From NCBI GenBank assembly GCA_017513865.1, contig JAFWMN010000008.1, forward strand, positions 1 through 64,000: 64,000 bases of DNA, read 5' to 3'. The position numbers and the translations under genes were made by a program. Below are positions 53,459 to 63,085 of this stretch, piece after piece (the stretch's first letter is position 1; the number at the start of each line of letters is the position of its first letter). This DNA is from Bacilli bacterium (lineage in GTDB: Bacteria > Bacillota_I > Bacilli_A > RF39 > UBA660). The notes below the pieces were generated by a model. That model was not told the origin of the DNA. It did no database searches and worked only from the letters and a program-made list of their open reading frames with translations.

Positions 53459-53464
53459 TATAAT
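53459..53464 (+). promoter_or_regulatory. -10 box of ftsA-ftsZ
   Basis: TATAAT 28 bases before the ftsA start. No good -35 at the right distance. Confidence 0.4.
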
Positions 53465-53491
53465 TAATGGTAGACCGTAGGAGGTGGATTT

Positions 53492-54721
53492 ATGGAGCAT
53501 GTATATGCGAGTATTGATATTGGTAGTGACTCTATTAAAGTAGTTGTTTGCGAACTATATAACAATCACTTAAATTTACTTGCTGCTACAAGTGTACCTT
53601 CTAAGGGAATAAAAAAAGGATTAATTGTTGAACCTAATTTAGCTAAAGAATCTATAATAAAAGCTTTAAAAGAAACAGAAGCGATGCTTGGAGTTAGAAT
53701 TAGAAAGGTTATCGCAACTGTTCCTTGTCATTTTGCTGATTATAGAATTATAAAAGGTGAATGTAAGGTGGCTTCTGATTTAATAACAGGCAGTGACATG
53801 ATAAATTCTTATAAAGCTGGTATCAAGAAGGAACTTGCTTTAAATGAAGAATTTGTGACAGTTGTTCCTATTGATTTTAAAATCAATGGTAAAACAGTAA
53901 TTAAGGATCCTAAAAATTTCCCTGGTCAAACATTAATGGGCAGAGCTATGATGATAACAGTACCTAAAAAAAATGTTTATTCAGTTGCCAGTGTAATTGA
54001 AAGTATTGGTGTTGAACTTTCGGATATTTCTTTAGGAAGTGTTGGCGATATTAACTGTTTCAAAAGCAAAGAATTAGATGATAGTATTAGTGCGGTTATT
54101 AATATCGGTGGGGATATGACAACAATTTCTTTATATAATAAAGGAATACCTGTTAGTACTAAAATTATTGGCTCTGGTGGTAAAGATATCGATAAAGATT
54201 TGTCATATATGTACCATATAAGCATGGAAGATGCTAGAAAAATAAAAGAAAATTTTGCTTTAGCTCATAAGAAAAATGCTAGTAAAACAGACTATTTTGA
54301 AGTTAAAAATGTTGAAGGAAAAACAGTAAAAATAAGTGAATATCATGCTGCTGAGGTGGCTAATTCAAGAATAGTAGAAATATTAAATACAGCAAAAAAT
54401 GAGTTAGGGGGCTTAACAAATAAACAAATTCAGTATATAATAGTTACAGGTGGGGTAAGTAACATGCGTGATTTTGAATATGCATTAAATGATGTTATGT
54501 TATCCGCTAAAAAAGGCGATGTTAAACTAGTTGGCCTTAGAAATAATAAATACAGTACAGCAATAGGCAATATTATTTATTTCTTAAACACATTAAAATT
54601 AAAAGGAATGGATTATTCGATGCTTAGTGAAGATGATATGGGAATGCTTTCTTCACCAAATAAAAATAGCAATGAGGAGACAGTTTTAGGAAAAGTATTT
54701 GGTTACTTTTTCGGCGAATAG
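53492..54721 (+). CDS. ftsA: Cell division protein FtsA
   Basis: 409 residues, actin-like ATPase. ASIDIGSDSIKVVVCE is phosphate loop 1 and VINIGGDMTTISLY phosphate loop 2; IIVTGGVSNMRDF is the adenosine motif. The C-terminal tail EETVLGKVFGYFFGE is the amphipathic helix that ties FtsZ to the membrane. GGAGGTGG precedes the ATG. Twelve bases before ftsZ. Confidence 0.95.
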   Translation: MEHVYASIDIGSDSIKVVVCELYNNHLNLLAATSVPSKGIKKGLIVEPNLAKESIIKALKETEAMLGVRIRKVIATVPCHFADYRIIKGECKVASDLITGSDMINSYKAGIKKELALNEEFVTVVPIDFKINGKTVIKDPKNFPGQTLMGRAMMITVPKKNVYSVASVIESIGVELSDISLGSVGDINCFKSKELDDSISAVINIGGDMTTISLYNKGIPVSTKIIGSGGKDIDKDLSYMYHISMEDARKIKENFALAHKKNASKTDYFEVKNVEGKTVKISEYHAAEVANSRIVEILNTAKNELGGLTNKQIQYIIVTGGVSNMRDFEYALNDVMLSAKKGDVKLVGLRNNKYSTAIGNIIYFLNTLKLKGMDYSMLSEDDMGMLSSPNKNSNEETVLGKVFGYFFGE

Positions 54722-54733
54722 GAGGAATTACAT

Positions 54734-55777
54734 ATGATGGGATTAGAAATGGATCAACTTGCAAAAATAAAAGTAATAGGAATAGGTGGCGGTGGCTGTA
54801 ATGCCGTAAATAGAATGACGGAATCAGTTGAAGGAGTAGAGTTTATTGTTGCTAATACTGATTCACAAGTTTTAAACAATTCTTTAGCAGAAAAAAAGAT
54901 TCAAATTGGTGCAGAGTTAACTCATGGTCTAGGTGCAGGAGCAAATCCTCAAATTGGTAAAGAAGCTGCCCTTGAATCTAAAGCTGAGCTTGAAGAAGCT
55001 TTAAAAGATGCTGACATGGTATTCATTACATGTGGTATGGGTGGTGGAACTGGTACTGGAGCTGCGCCAGTAATAGCTGATATTGCCCAAAATGCCGGAG
55101 CTTTAACAATTGGCATAGTTACTAAACCTTTCTCATTTGAAGGTAAAAAAAGAATGGACCAAGCTTTAGCGGGAATTGAAGAACTTAAAAAACATGTCGA
55201 TACTTTAATTGTAGTACCAAATGATAGATTAAGAGAGATCATTGATAAATCAACGCCACTTCTTGAATCATTTAAAGAAGTAGATAATGTTTTAAGACGC
55301 GGTGTTCAATCTATATCTGATTTAATTGCATGTCCAGGACTTATTAACTTGGATTTTGCCGATGTTAAAACAGTTATGGAAAAACGTGGTAATGCTTTAA
55401 TTGGTATTGGTGCTGGTGTTGGTGAAGATAGAGCTATAGAAGCAGCTAATCAAGCAGTATTAAGTCCTCTTTTAGAAACTAGTATTGATGGAGCTACAGA
55501 TGCAATTATCAATGTAACTGGTGGCCCTAATTTAACTTTATTTGAGGTTGAGGAAGCTGTTGAAGCTATTAGAAAATCAGCCAATACAGATATTAATACA
55601 ATATTTGGTGCAGTTATTAATGAGAATTTTACAGATGAAATTATTGTTACAGTAATTGCAACAGGGTTTGATATGGAAAAAGATAAAGATGCTTCTGATG
55701 ATATAGATCCAATTGCTGGTTTAGATGATGAAGACACAGTAATACCATCATTCCTTAGAAGAAGAAGTAATTTTTAA
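54734..55777 (+). CDS. ftsZ: Cell division protein FtsZ
   Basis: 347 residues. [17 protein letters not shown] begins the GTPase domain, [10 protein letters not shown] is the tubulin signature, and [11 protein letters not shown] is typical. The C-terminal linker is short, ending in the conserved IPSFLRRR peptide that binds FtsA. It polymerises into the Z ring. GGAGG precedes the ATG at 54734. Confidence 0.98.
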   Translation: MMGLEMDQLAKIKVIGIGGGGCNAVNRMTESVEGVEFIVANTDSQVLNNSLAEKKIQIGAELTHGLGAGANPQIGKEAALESKAELEEALKDADMVFITCGMGGGTGTGAAPVIADIAQNAGALTIGIVTKPFSFEGKKRMDQALAGIEELKKHVDTLIVVPNDRLREIIDKSTPLLESFKEVDNVLRRGVQSISDLIACPGLINLDFADVKTVMEKRGNALIGIGAGVGEDRAIEAANQAVLSPLLETSIDGATDAIINVTGGPNLTLFEVEEAVEAIRKSANTDINTIFGAVINENFTDEIIVTVIATGFDMEKDKDASDDIDPIAGLDDEDTVIPSFLRRRSNF

Positions 55778-55802
55778 ATCACTATTTATTAGTGATTTTT
55801 TT
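55776..55802 (+). terminator. Terminator after ftsZ
   Basis: AAATCACT-ATTTATT-AGTGATTT and T-run. Confidence 0.8.
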
Positions 55803-55882
55803 ATTGGAAAAATGTTGAAACAAGAACAAATGTTTGTTATAATTGATATGTAGGAGTTAAAAATCAAAGGAGAGTTAAAAAA

Positions 55883-56734
55883 ATGAATCAAGATAAAATG
55901 CATTTGGTAAATAAAATATTTAATAATGAAACAATTAGAACAGTTTGGGATAAGGAACAAGAAAAATACTTTATTAGTGTTGTTGATATAGTAGGTACTA
56001 TATCAGAAAGCAAAGATAAACAAGCTTATTGGAGAAAACTCAAACAACGTTTAAAAGTGGAAGGAAATGAAACCGTGACAAGTTGTCACGCTTTGAAACT
56101 GAAAGCACATGATGGTAAATATCGTACGACTGATGTTGTTGATATTGAAGGTATGTTTAGAATTATTGAATCAATACCTAGTAAGAATGCAGAGCCAATA
56201 AAAATGTGGCTTGCTAAATTAGGTAGTGAAAGAATAGATGAAACATTTGATCCATCACTTACAGTTGAGCGTGCGGTAGATTTATATAGGTTAAAAGGCT
56301 ATGATGAAAAATGGATTGCTAAAAGAATTAAAGGTATTCAAGATAGAAAAGGGCTCACTGATATATGGAAAGAAGGTGGAATAACTGAATCTAAGGAATA
56401 TGCAATTTTGACTAATGAAATATACAAAGAATGGTCTGGTATGACTGCACATGAATATAAATCATTTAAAGGTCTTAGAAAAGAGTCTTTAAGAGATAAT
56501 ATGACTGATATTGAAGTAGCACTTGCAGATTTAGGTGAACTTGCAACTAGAGAAATTGCTAAAAGAAAAAAGCCTAAAGGATTAAATGAAAATGTTGAAG
56601 TAGCAAAGCGGGGTGGGAGGATTGCTGGTAATGCTAGGAAAGATTTAGAACATGAAATTGATGGTAGCGTGGTTACTAGTGATAATGCATTAAATTATAA
56701 ATATATAGATGATAAAAAAATTGAAATGAAGTGA
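55883..56734 (+). CDS. Bro-N/phage antirepressor-like protein
   Basis: 283 residues. The N-terminus IRTVWDKEQEKYFISVVDIVGTI is a Bro-N-type DNA-binding domain as in phage antirepressors and DinD-like proteins. ELATREIAKRKKPKGL near residue 225, then VAKRGGRIAGNARKDLEHE, is the usual C-terminal part of the chromosomal family. AAAGGAG precedes the ATG and TATAAT lies about 40 bases up. No other phage gene is near, so it is an orphan, possibly a moron or relic taken into the chromosome next to ftsZ. Confidence 0.85.
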   Translation: MNQDKMHLVNKIFNNETIRTVWDKEQEKYFISVVDIVGTISESKDKQAYWRKLKQRLKVEGNETVTSCHALKLKAHDGKYRTTDVVDIEGMFRIIESIPSKNAEPIKMWLAKLGSERIDETFDPSLTVERAVDLYRLKGYDEKWIAKRIKGIQDRKGLTDIWKEGGITESKEYAILTNEIYKEWSGMTAHEYKSFKGLRKESLRDNMTDIEVALADLGELATREIAKRKKPKGLNENVEVAKRGGRIAGNARKDLEHEIDGSVVTSDNALNYKYIDDKKIEMK

Positions 56735-56760
56735 AGGTAATTTTTTGTCTAAGTGTGTAA

Positions 56761-56798
56761 AAACAAGTGATTTAGGGAAAATGTCGCTTGTTTTTTTT
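56761..56798 (+). terminator. Terminator of the antirepressor-like gene
   Basis: AAACAAGTGA and TCGCTTGTTT form a ten-base stem with one G-U pair, then eight T. Confidence 0.8.
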
Positions 56799-56837
56799 GT
56801 TGTTTTTGATAATATTTAAATAGAAGGTAGGGTAAAT

Positions 56838-58070
56838 ATGAGAAAAGTAAAAGATAATAAATCAATGTTATTATTTGTATTAATATCAATATCATTTATA
56901 ATGGTGGTAGGTTTTGCTGCATTTAATTCTACACTTACGATAAATGGTACAGCAAGTACAAATCCTAATTGGTGTATAGGTTTTGATAACAGAAATACAA
57001 GTGCTTATACAATAACTAAAGGGAAATCTACAGGAACAAGTCCAACAGGTTCAATAGGGTTTAGTGGCTCAGCATGTAGTACAAATTATGTACCAGTAGC
57101 TAGTTTAGGAGCAACATTCTATCAACCAGGAGATAAGATAGAATATACTCTTACCATAGCAAATAAAGGAAGTATAAATGCAGTAATAGAAAGTATAACC
57201 GTAGATAATACTTCTGTAACAAGTGATCAAATAATCCAAAAAGGAAATATCATATGGAAAGTATATATGACAGCAAGTACAACTTTAGCAGCATCAACAG
57301 GAACAACGACAATGGTAGTATCAGCAGAGTTTCAAAATACAACTGATTTGGAGTCATATACAGCACAGGAAACCCAATCAATAACTGTAGGAATAGTAGC
57401 AGCCCAAAACACTGGAAGTAATGCGATGGTTACAACAGAGGCAGCATTTACAGGAGTAAAATATGCGATTAATACAGATCGTGTGAATATGAATGATACT
57501 GCTGCTTCTACGCCAATTTGGTGTGCTACTGAGCGTTATAATGGTGGAAATCCATGGAGTAGTTGTGAGGATATTAATGACCCATATTATTTTACTTCTC
57601 TTGAAGATTGTAATGTTAGGATTGCTAGTTGGGGAACACCGCCTTCGGGAACATCGTATTCTTGTGAGGAAGATCAACTATCAGGTGTTGATTTAGGAAC
57701 TACTTATAATTCATGTGCTGCTACGGGTAAAAATGCATGTTTAAAATATACAATAGAGAATAACATTATAACTGGAGTTGAAGCATGTTTTATAAAAGGA
57801 GGAACAGAATACTGTTTAACGGGATGGCATAATGAATTTTCTTCTGGAACAACGCCAATATATAATTTAAATGTTGGTACATTAAATACAGCTTTTACTG
57901 AAATAAATGCTTGTAGTGACGATGATTCAGACTATGTTTGTAGTGCTTCTGGTTTGGAAGTAACTGTTGGTTCCGGTGGTGGTGTGAGCGTCATTATTGG
58001 TAACTCGTGGTACTGTTTAGTCAATGGTTCTAGTAGCTATGCATACTGTATTGCTGGAAATCCTAAATAA
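56838..58070 (+). CDS. TasA/camelysin-like surface protein (copy 2)
   Basis: 410 residues. The N-terminal 190 residues are nearly the same as in the protein at 36066 (MVVGFAAFNS.L.INGTASTNPNWCIGFDN, QPGDKIEYTLTIANKGSI, MVVSAEFQNTTDL). A unique insert of about 75 residues with CATERYNGGNPWSSCED follows. After it comes the shared Cys-rich domain (TGKNACLKYTIENN, GTEYCLTGW) and a different tail. Codons are again A-ending in the first two thirds. Probably an exported fibre or surface protein; binding role unknown. Confidence 0.7.
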   Translation: MRKVKDNKSMLLFVLISISFIMVVGFAAFNSTLTINGTASTNPNWCIGFDNRNTSAYTITKGKSTGTSPTGSIGFSGSACSTNYVPVASLGATFYQPGDKIEYTLTIANKGSINAVIESITVDNTSVTSDQIIQKGNIIWKVYMTASTTLAASTGTTTMVVSAEFQNTTDLESYTAQETQSITVGIVAAQNTGSNAMVTTEAAFTGVKYAINTDRVNMNDTAASTPIWCATERYNGGNPWSSCEDINDPYYFTSLEDCNVRIASWGTPPSGTSYSCEEDQLSGVDLGTTYNSCAATGKNACLKYTIENNIITGVEACFIKGGTEYCLTGWHNEFSSGTTPIYNLNVGTLNTAFTEINACSDDDSDYVCSASGLEVTVGSGGGVSVIIGNSWYCLVNGSSSYAYCIAGNPK

Positions 58071-58106
58071 GCATCCTGTGTCTACCTACTCTAATATCTA
58101 AAATTC

Positions 58107-58138
58107 AAAACTTTAGAATTTTTTCTAAAGTTTTTTTA
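58107..58138 (+). terminator. Terminator of TasA-like copy 2
   Basis: AAACTTTAGAA and TTCTAAAGTTT with T-run, the same stem as after copy 1. Confidence 0.85.
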
Positions 58139-58241
58139 TTTTCAAAAGGAAATTTTTATTTTTTTTAGTATATATGATATAGAGGGTAATATATCGACAA
58201 AATTATTTATTTTTTTAAGTTAAAATATTTTTGGTGATAGT

Positions 58242-58706
58242 ATGAAAAAATATTTTCTTCCTATTTCGTTTTCTTTATGTATTGGAATATTAATGGCTTA
58301 TTTTATTATTCATCAGTATGAATCATATGATGGAATTATGGTTTCAGGTATGGCTAGTAAGTTATATTATGTTCAAAGAGGGGTATATTCTAATAAAGAA
58401 AATATGGAAAATAACATGAGGGAATTTACAAGTTATATTTATAATGTTTTGGATAATATGTATTATACTTATATAGGTGTTAGTATGGATAAAAATAATG
58501 CTTTGAAAATTCAAAATTATTATAAAGAAAAAGGATATGATACTTATATTAAAGAGAAAATGATTAGTAATAGTGAATTTATTAAGATACTTTCAGAATA
58601 TGATAATATTTTAGCAAAAACTGATGATAAAGAATCGATAAAAGTAATTTGTAATCAAGTACTCTCTAAGTATGAGGAGTATGAAAATGGAAAATATAAA
58701 AATTAA
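58242..58706 (+). CDS. SPOR-like membrane protein
   Basis: 154 residues. One N-terminal helix (5-24), then KLYYVQRGVYSNKENM and later YYTYIGVSMDKNNALKIQNYYKEKG followed by YDTYIKEK. This is the beta-alpha-beta pattern of SPOR domains, which bind denuded peptidoglycan at septa or in sporulation. No cysteine or catalytic motif. GGTGAT precedes the ATG. The 3' end overlaps radC by 20 bases. Confidence 0.7.
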   Translation: MKKYFLPISFSLCIGILMAYFIIHQYESYDGIMVSGMASKLYYVQRGVYSNKENMENNMREFTSYIYNVLDNMYYTYIGVSMDKNNALKIQNYYKEKGYDTYIKEKMISNSEFIKILSEYDNILAKTDDKESIKVICNQVLSKYEEYENGKYKN

Positions 58707-59370
58707 AAAAATACCGGTAAACGATAGACCTCGTGAAAGATTAATGCTATATGGGGCTAAAAGTTTAAGTAATGAAGAATTACTTTCAATTATTTTAAAT
58801 TCGGGTACCAGAAATATTTCAGTTAAAAATTTAGCTTCTTTAATTATAAGTAAGGCTGGTAATATTAAAAATTTAAGAAATTTTACTTATCATGATTTAC
58901 TTAAGATTGAAGGAATAGGTAAAGTTAAGGCATGCACTCTTTTGTCTTTGATAGAACTTTCTATTAGAATGAGCAGTAAGTTTGAAACTGTTGACAAAAT
59001 TAAACTAAATGATCCTGAAAAAGTATATTATTTTTATAAAGATAGAATAAATATAAATCAAGAAGAATTTTATTGTATTTATTTGGATGCTAAAAAAAGA
59101 ATTATTAAAGATAAACTTGTTTTTATAGGAACTGTTAATCATTCTTTGGTTCATCCGAGAGACATTTTTAAAGAAGCTTATAATTTAAATGCATGTTTTA
59201 TAATATGTGTTCATAATCATCCTAGTGGCGATGTAAGTCCAAGTAGGGATGATATAGGTGTTACAGATAGATTAATTGAAATAGGAAACTTAATGGGCGT
59301 AAAAATTTTAGATCATATTATTGTTTCTAAGGAAAATTATTATAGTTTTTTAGAAAATGGTAGAATTTAG
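58687..59370 (+). CDS. radC: RadC/JAB-domain protein
   Basis: 227 residues. N-terminal helix-hairpin-helix region (IPVNDRPRERLMLYGAKSLS, LKIEGIGKVKA) and C-terminal JAMM metalloprotease-like fold with HNHPSGDVSPSRDD. Function is unsettled; it is no longer held to be a repair protein. ATGs at 58672 and 58681 are badly spaced from GAGGAG, and 58687 fits. It precedes mreC as in Bacillus, but mreB is missing between them. Confidence 0.94.
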   Translation: MENIKIKKIPVNDRPRERLMLYGAKSLSNEELLSIILNSGTRNISVKNLASLIISKAGNIKNLRNFTYHDLLKIEGIGKVKACTLLSLIELSIRMSSKFETVDKIKLNDPEKVYYFYKDRININQEEFYCIYLDAKKRIIKDKLVFIGTVNHSLVHPRDIFKEAYNLNACFIICVHNHPSGDVSPSRDDIGVTDRLIEIGNLMGVKILDHIIVSKENYYSFLENGRI

Positions 59371-59406
59371 TTTATTTTTATATTATAATTTTATTAGGTG
59401 ATTTAC

Positions 59407-60258
59407 ATGTTTAATAAAAAAAAGCAATTTGATAAACGTTATTTATTAATTTTAATTATAGTTGTAATTGCTCTTGCTTTGGTTGTTTTAGCGGTTTCTT
59501 TAAAGAAAGATCGTAATTTAAGTTTGCCTGAAAGAATAATAAAAGATTCTGGAATAACTGTTTTAAGAGTAGTAAATACACCTTTTAAAGTTATTAAAAA
59601 TAAACTAGATGACATTCATAAAAAGAACAATATATATAAAAAATATGAAAAAATAAAAAAGAAAACTGATGAAATGGATAAAGTTAAAGCAGCTAATAAG
59701 AATTTGGAAAATGAAGTAAAAAAATTAAAAGATGCTTTAAAATTAAATACTGTACTTAGTAATAAAGTAGCTTGTAATGCGACAATTGTTTCTAGAAATG
59801 TCGGTTATTGGTATGAGGAAGTTACTATTGATAAGGGTAAGAAAGATGGTATTTCAAAAAATATGGCAGTAGTTAATTCTAATGGACTTATTGGAAGAAT
59901 AATAAAGGTAAGCAATCATTATAGTACTGTTAAACTTCTTTCAAATGATAATATGGATAATAAAATAAGTGTTAAAATAGCGATTAATGAAGATTTTGTT
60001 TATGGATTAATTTCAAACTATGATTCTAAAACAAACACTTATACAGTTGAAGGTATTAGTCAAAATGTGGATATTCCTGAAGGGGCGGATGTTGTTACTA
60101 CAGGAATGGGAACAACTTTTCCAAGTGGTTTGTTAATTGGTAAGGTGAAAAAAATAACCAAAGATAATTTTGATTTATCTAAAGTGGTAGAAGTTAATTC
60201 AGCGGTTAATTTTGATGATATTGATTATGTCACAGTATTAAAGAGGGAAGTTAAATGA
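59407..60258 (+). CDS. mreC: Rod-shape protein MreC
   Basis: 283 residues. Membrane helix at about 10-32, coiled coil (about 65-110), then beta domains with ATIVSRNVGYWYEEVTIDKG and SNGLIGRIIKV, typical of MreC. It links the elongation machinery to cell-wall enzymes. AGGTGAT precedes the ATG at 59407. It overlaps mreD by four bases. Confidence 0.93.
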   Translation: MFNKKKQFDKRYLLILIIVVIALALVVLAVSLKKDRNLSLPERIIKDSGITVLRVVNTPFKVIKNKLDDIHKKNNIYKKYEKIKKKTDEMDKVKAANKNLENEVKKLKDALKLNTVLSNKVACNATIVSRNVGYWYEEVTIDKGKKDGISKNMAVVNSNGLIGRIIKVSNHYSTVKLLSNDNMDNKISVKIAINEDFVYGLISNYDSKTNTYTVEGISQNVDIPEGADVVTTGMGTTFPSGLLIGKVKKITKDNFDLSKVVEVNSAVNFDDIDYVTVLKREVK

Positions 60259-60752
60259 AAATATTTATTCTAGTGTTTTCATTTTTACTAGATGGAATTA
60301 TTTCTTATCTTTTACCAATTAATAGTTTGTTTTTGCCACTTTGTTCACTAGTTTCATTAATTATTATTTATCCTTATTTTAATGGAAATAAAAAAGATTA
60401 TTATAAATATACCTTTTTGTTTGGATTTTTATATGATTTAATTTATACAGACACTTTAGTTTTTTATGCATTTTTATTTTTATTTATGGCTTTTATAATT
60501 ACTAAACTTACTTTAGTATTATCCGATAATTATTTAAATTTGGTACTTATTACGGTTATTTTGATTATATTATTTAGATTTATTTCTTATATTTTGATAT
60601 TTATTACTGGTAATATTAGTTTTGATTATCATATCCTTCTTAAGGGAATATATAGTTCTTTAATTTTTAATATTATTTATGCAATTTTATTTTTAATGAT
60701 AACTAACTTTATTAGTGATAAATTTAATATTAAAAGAAGTTCACATTATTAA
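60255..60752 (+). CDS. mreD: Rod-shape protein MreD
   Basis: 165 residues, five to six membrane helices, with FLYDLIYTDTLVFYAFLF, which is the MreD-like segment. Identified by hydrophobic pattern, size and place after mreC. ATG overlaps the mreC stop. Confidence 0.88.
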   Translation: MKIFILVFSFLLDGIISYLLPINSLFLPLCSLVSLIIIYPYFNGNKKDYYKYTFLFGFLYDLIYTDTLVFYAFLFLFMAFIITKLTLVLSDNYLNLVLITVILIILFRFISYILIFITGNISFDYHILLKGIYSSLIFNIIYAILFLMITNFISDKFNIKRSSHY

Positions 60753-60774
60753 CTCATTTTAAATGAGTTTTTTT
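60750..60774 (+). terminator. Terminator after mreD
   Basis: AACTCATTT and AAATGAGTT stem with T-run. Confidence 0.75.
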
Positions 60775-60819
60775 CTTCTAAACTTATAAAAATCATAATA
60801 TATTATTATAGGTGATTTT

Positions 60820-61359
60820 ATGAAAGCAAGGAAAATTTTTAATTTTTTTAGTAAAATTTTAATATGTATTATAGTTACTTTATCATGTATGATTATTTTA
60901 AAGTCAAATTCTAATTTAAGGGGTTTGATATATAAAAAGGTTTTTCAAAATAATTTTAAATTTGCAAAAGTAAATGAATTATATGAAAAATATTTTGGCG
61001 TTATTTTACCTTTTTCTAAAAATAATAACGTTTCTTTAGTTTCTAAAGAAGAAATAGAATATGAAAGTAAGGAAGAATATAAAGATGGGGTTAGACTTAA
61101 GGTGAGTGAGAATTATCCGGTTCCTTTACTCAATAGTGGAATAGTTATATTTATTGGAAATAAAGAAGGTTATGGGGATACTGTTATTGTACAAGACGCG
61201 GATGGTGTTGAAACATGGTATGCTAATTTAAAAATGATAAAAGTTAGTATGTATGATTATTTAAAAAAAGGTGACATAGTTGGTGAAGCGAGTGGTGATA
61301 ATTTTATTTTAGTTTTTACTAAGGATGGCAAAATAATTGACTATAAAAAATATATTTAA
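60820..61359 (+). CDS. spoIVFA: SpoIVFA-like sporulation protein (degenerate M23)
   Basis: 179 residues. One membrane helix (about 10-28), a linker, then a LytM-like beta domain: SGIVIFIGNKEGYGDTVIVQDADG, then ETWYANL where active enzymes have HxH-type residues, and LKKGDIVGEA. The catalytic histidines are lost, as expected for SpoIVFA, which holds and inhibits SpoIVFB during engulfment. The spoIVFB and rplU neighbours are decisive. GGTGATT precedes the ATG. Confidence 0.85.
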   Translation: MKARKIFNFFSKILICIIVTLSCMIILKSNSNLRGLIYKKVFQNNFKFAKVNELYEKYFGVILPFSKNNNVSLVSKEEIEYESKEEYKDGVRLKVSENYPVPLLNSGIVIFIGNKEGYGDTVIVQDADGVETWYANLKMIKVSMYDYLKKGDIVGEASGDNFILVFTKDGKIIDYKKYI

Positions 61360-62074
61360 AATCCATCCTTTTTATTTTTTTGCTGCTTTTGTTTCAGTTA
61401 TTACTGGTCATTTTAAGGATTTTTTATTGTTTAGTTTAATAATTGTTGTTCATGAATGTGGACATGTTTTTTTAGCTTTAATTTTTAAATGGAATGTATA
61501 TGAGATTATTTTGCTTCCGTTTGGAGCTTTAACTGTTTTTAATGAAAAAATTAATAGACCCTTATTTGAGGAATTTTTAATTTTGATTTTTGGTCCTATT
61601 TTTCAGATTGTCTTTACTTTTGCCTTTTATAATGAAAACATATTTAACTTAAGCACATCTATTCTTTTTTTTAATTTACTTCCAGTAATACCTTTAGATG
61701 GTTCTAAAGTTGTAAATATTTTATTAAATAGATTTTTAAGTTTTAAAAAGAGTCATTTGATTACCATATATATTTCATTTTTAACTATATTTTTTGTTAT
61801 GATTAAAGCACATTTTAATTTAATTTTAATGTTAATATTTATTTTTATTTTATTTAAAATAATAGATGAAATTAAAAATCACAATAATATTTTTAAAAAA
61901 TTTTTGTTGGAAAGATATATTTATGATTTCAATTTTAAAAAAATTAAGTTTATAAAATCATTGAATTTAGATAATATGAAAAGAGATTATAGACATATTT
62001 TTTATAATGGAAAAGAATATGTTACCGAAAGAAGAATAATCAAGAAAATGTTTGACTTTCCTTCAAAAACATGA
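61337..62074 (+). CDS. spoIVFB: SpoIVFB-like site-2 protease
   Basis: 245 residues. VVHECGHVFLALIFKW holds HExxH inside a membrane helix, and NLLPVIPLDGSKVVN is the NPDG-type third ligand region, both of M50 intramembrane proteases. The C-terminal part is soluble and basic, matching the CBS-replacing short form. It cleaves pro-sigma-K in the mother cell. The start seems to be TTG at 61337, after AAGGATGG, overlapping spoIVFA by 23 bases; no ATG precedes the first helix. Confidence 0.9.
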   Translation: MTIKNIFKIHPFYFFAAFVSVITGHFKDFLLFSLIIVVHECGHVFLALIFKWNVYEIILLPFGALTVFNEKINRPLFEEFLILIFGPIFQIVFTFAFYNENIFNLSTSILFFNLLPVIPLDGSKVVNILLNRFLSFKKSHLITIYISFLTIFFVMIKAHFNLILMLIFIFILFKIIDEIKNHNNIFKKFLLERYIYDFNFKKIKFIKSLNLDNMKRDYRHIFYNGKEYVTERRIIKKMFDFPSKT

Positions 62075-62084
62075 TAAAATCTTA

Positions 62085-62175
62085 AATTGTGTAGAGCTCC
62101 TCTACAACCGCGCAGAAAAGGTTTTGAAAAAATACTTTGTAGTATTACCTTTATGGCGAGTCTTAGATTATAAAG
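62085..62175 (+). promoter_or_regulatory. Ribosomal protein L21 leader
   Basis: The gap before rplU has a TGTAGAG-CTC-CTCTACA hairpin, then CGCGCAGAAAAGG and a paired AAAGGT/ACCTTT region ending in GGCGAG. This order resembles the L21 leader of Firmicutes, by which L21 represses its own operon. Recognition is by pattern, without covariance scoring. Confidence 0.65.
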
Positions 62176-62185
62176 GAGGTTTAAT

Positions 62186-62485
62186 ATGAAAGCGGTAATT
62201 AGTACTGGCGGTAAACAATATTATGTCGAAGAGGGCAGCGTTTTATATCTTGAAAAATTAGATGCACCAGTAGATTCTACAGTTACTTTCGATGAAGTTT
62301 TAATGATTGGTGGTACAACAGGAACACCTTTAGTAAAAGGCGCTAAAGTAGAAGCTAAAGTATTAAAACAAGGAAAGAGTAAAAAAATAAAAGTCTATAA
62401 ATATAGACAAAAGAAAAAATATCGTAGAACTCAAGGACATCGTCAACCATATACTAAAGTTGAAATTACAAAGTTAGTAAAATAA
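62186..62485 (+). CDS. rplU: 50S ribosomal protein L21
   Basis: 99 residues; [16 protein letters not shown] at the start and [19 protein letters not shown] near the end are diagnostic. AAAGGAGG precedes the ATG. First gene of the L21-Prp-L27 operon. Confidence 0.98.
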   Translation: MKAVISTGGKQYYVEEGSVLYLEKLDAPVDSTVTFDEVLMIGGTTGTPLVKGAKVEAKVLKQGKSKKIKVYKYRQKKKYRRTQGHRQPYTKVEITKLVK

Positions 62486-62778
62486 TGACAAAGATTATTA
62501 TAAATAAAGACCATATTGAAATTAAAGGTCATGCGATGTTTGATGAGTACGGTAAAGATATTGTATGTGCGGCTCTTTCTAGCATTGTAATTACTAGTAT
62601 AAATGGAATTTTAAGTATCGATAAAGAAGCTATTAAATATAATCAAAAAAAAGGATTAATAGAAATAGATATTTTAAAACATTCTAAAGAAGTCGATGCT
62701 TTAATTTTAAATATGATAAATTTATTAAAAGAATTAAAATTACAGTATAAAAAAAATATACAAATCGAGGAGGTGTAG
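62485..62778 (+). CDS. prp: Ribosomal-processing cysteine protease Prp
   Basis: 97 residues. EIKGHAMFDEYGKDIVCAALSS carries the catalytic His (about 16) and Cys (about 28) in the family spacing. It removes the N-terminal extension of L27, which is encoded next. Start overlaps the rplU stop by one base. Confidence 0.95.
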   Translation: MTKIIINKDHIEIKGHAMFDEYGKDIVCAALSSIVITSINGILSIDKEAIKYNQKKGLIEIDILKHSKEVDALILNMINLLKELKLQYKKNIQIEEV

Positions 62779-62781
62779 TTT

Positions 62782-63066
62782 ATGACCATGTTAAAATTAG
62801 ATATTCAATTATTTGCTCATAAAAAAGGTCAAGGTTCTACTAAAAATGGTAGAGACTCAGAATCTAAAAGACTTGGAGCAAAAGCTGCTGACGGAGAAGT
62901 TGTTAGTGGTGGATCTATTTTATATCGTCAAAGAGGAACTAAAATATATCCTGGCGTTAATGTAGGAATTGGTAAAGATGATACTTTATTTGCTAAAATA
63001 ACTGGTATTGTTAAATTTGAACGTTTAGGAAGAGATAAAAAACAAGTGAGTGTTTATCCAGAGTAG
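62782..63066 (+). CDS. rpmA: 50S ribosomal protein L27 with cleavable N-terminus
   Basis: 94 residues. The first residues [12 protein letters not shown] are the Firmicutes extension; Prp should cut after LDIQLFA, leaving [21 protein letters not shown] fits the ATG at 62782 better than the next ATG at 62788. The rest, [10 protein letters not shown] and [12 protein letters not shown], is typical L27. Confidence 0.97.
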   Translation: MTMLKLDIQLFAHKKGQGSTKNGRDSESKRLGAKAADGEVVSGGSILYRQRGTKIYPGVNVGIGKDDTLFAKITGIVKFERLGRDKKQVSVYPE

Positions 63067-63085
63067 GAATTATCCTACTTTTTTA
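63062..63085 (+). terminator. Terminator after rpmA
   Basis: GTAGGA-ATTA-TCCTAC and T-run. Confidence 0.8.

Noticed and set aside
54949..55242. Minus-strand open frames inside ftsA and ftsZ
   Set aside because: Both are antisense shadows of strongly conserved genes, with no start signals.
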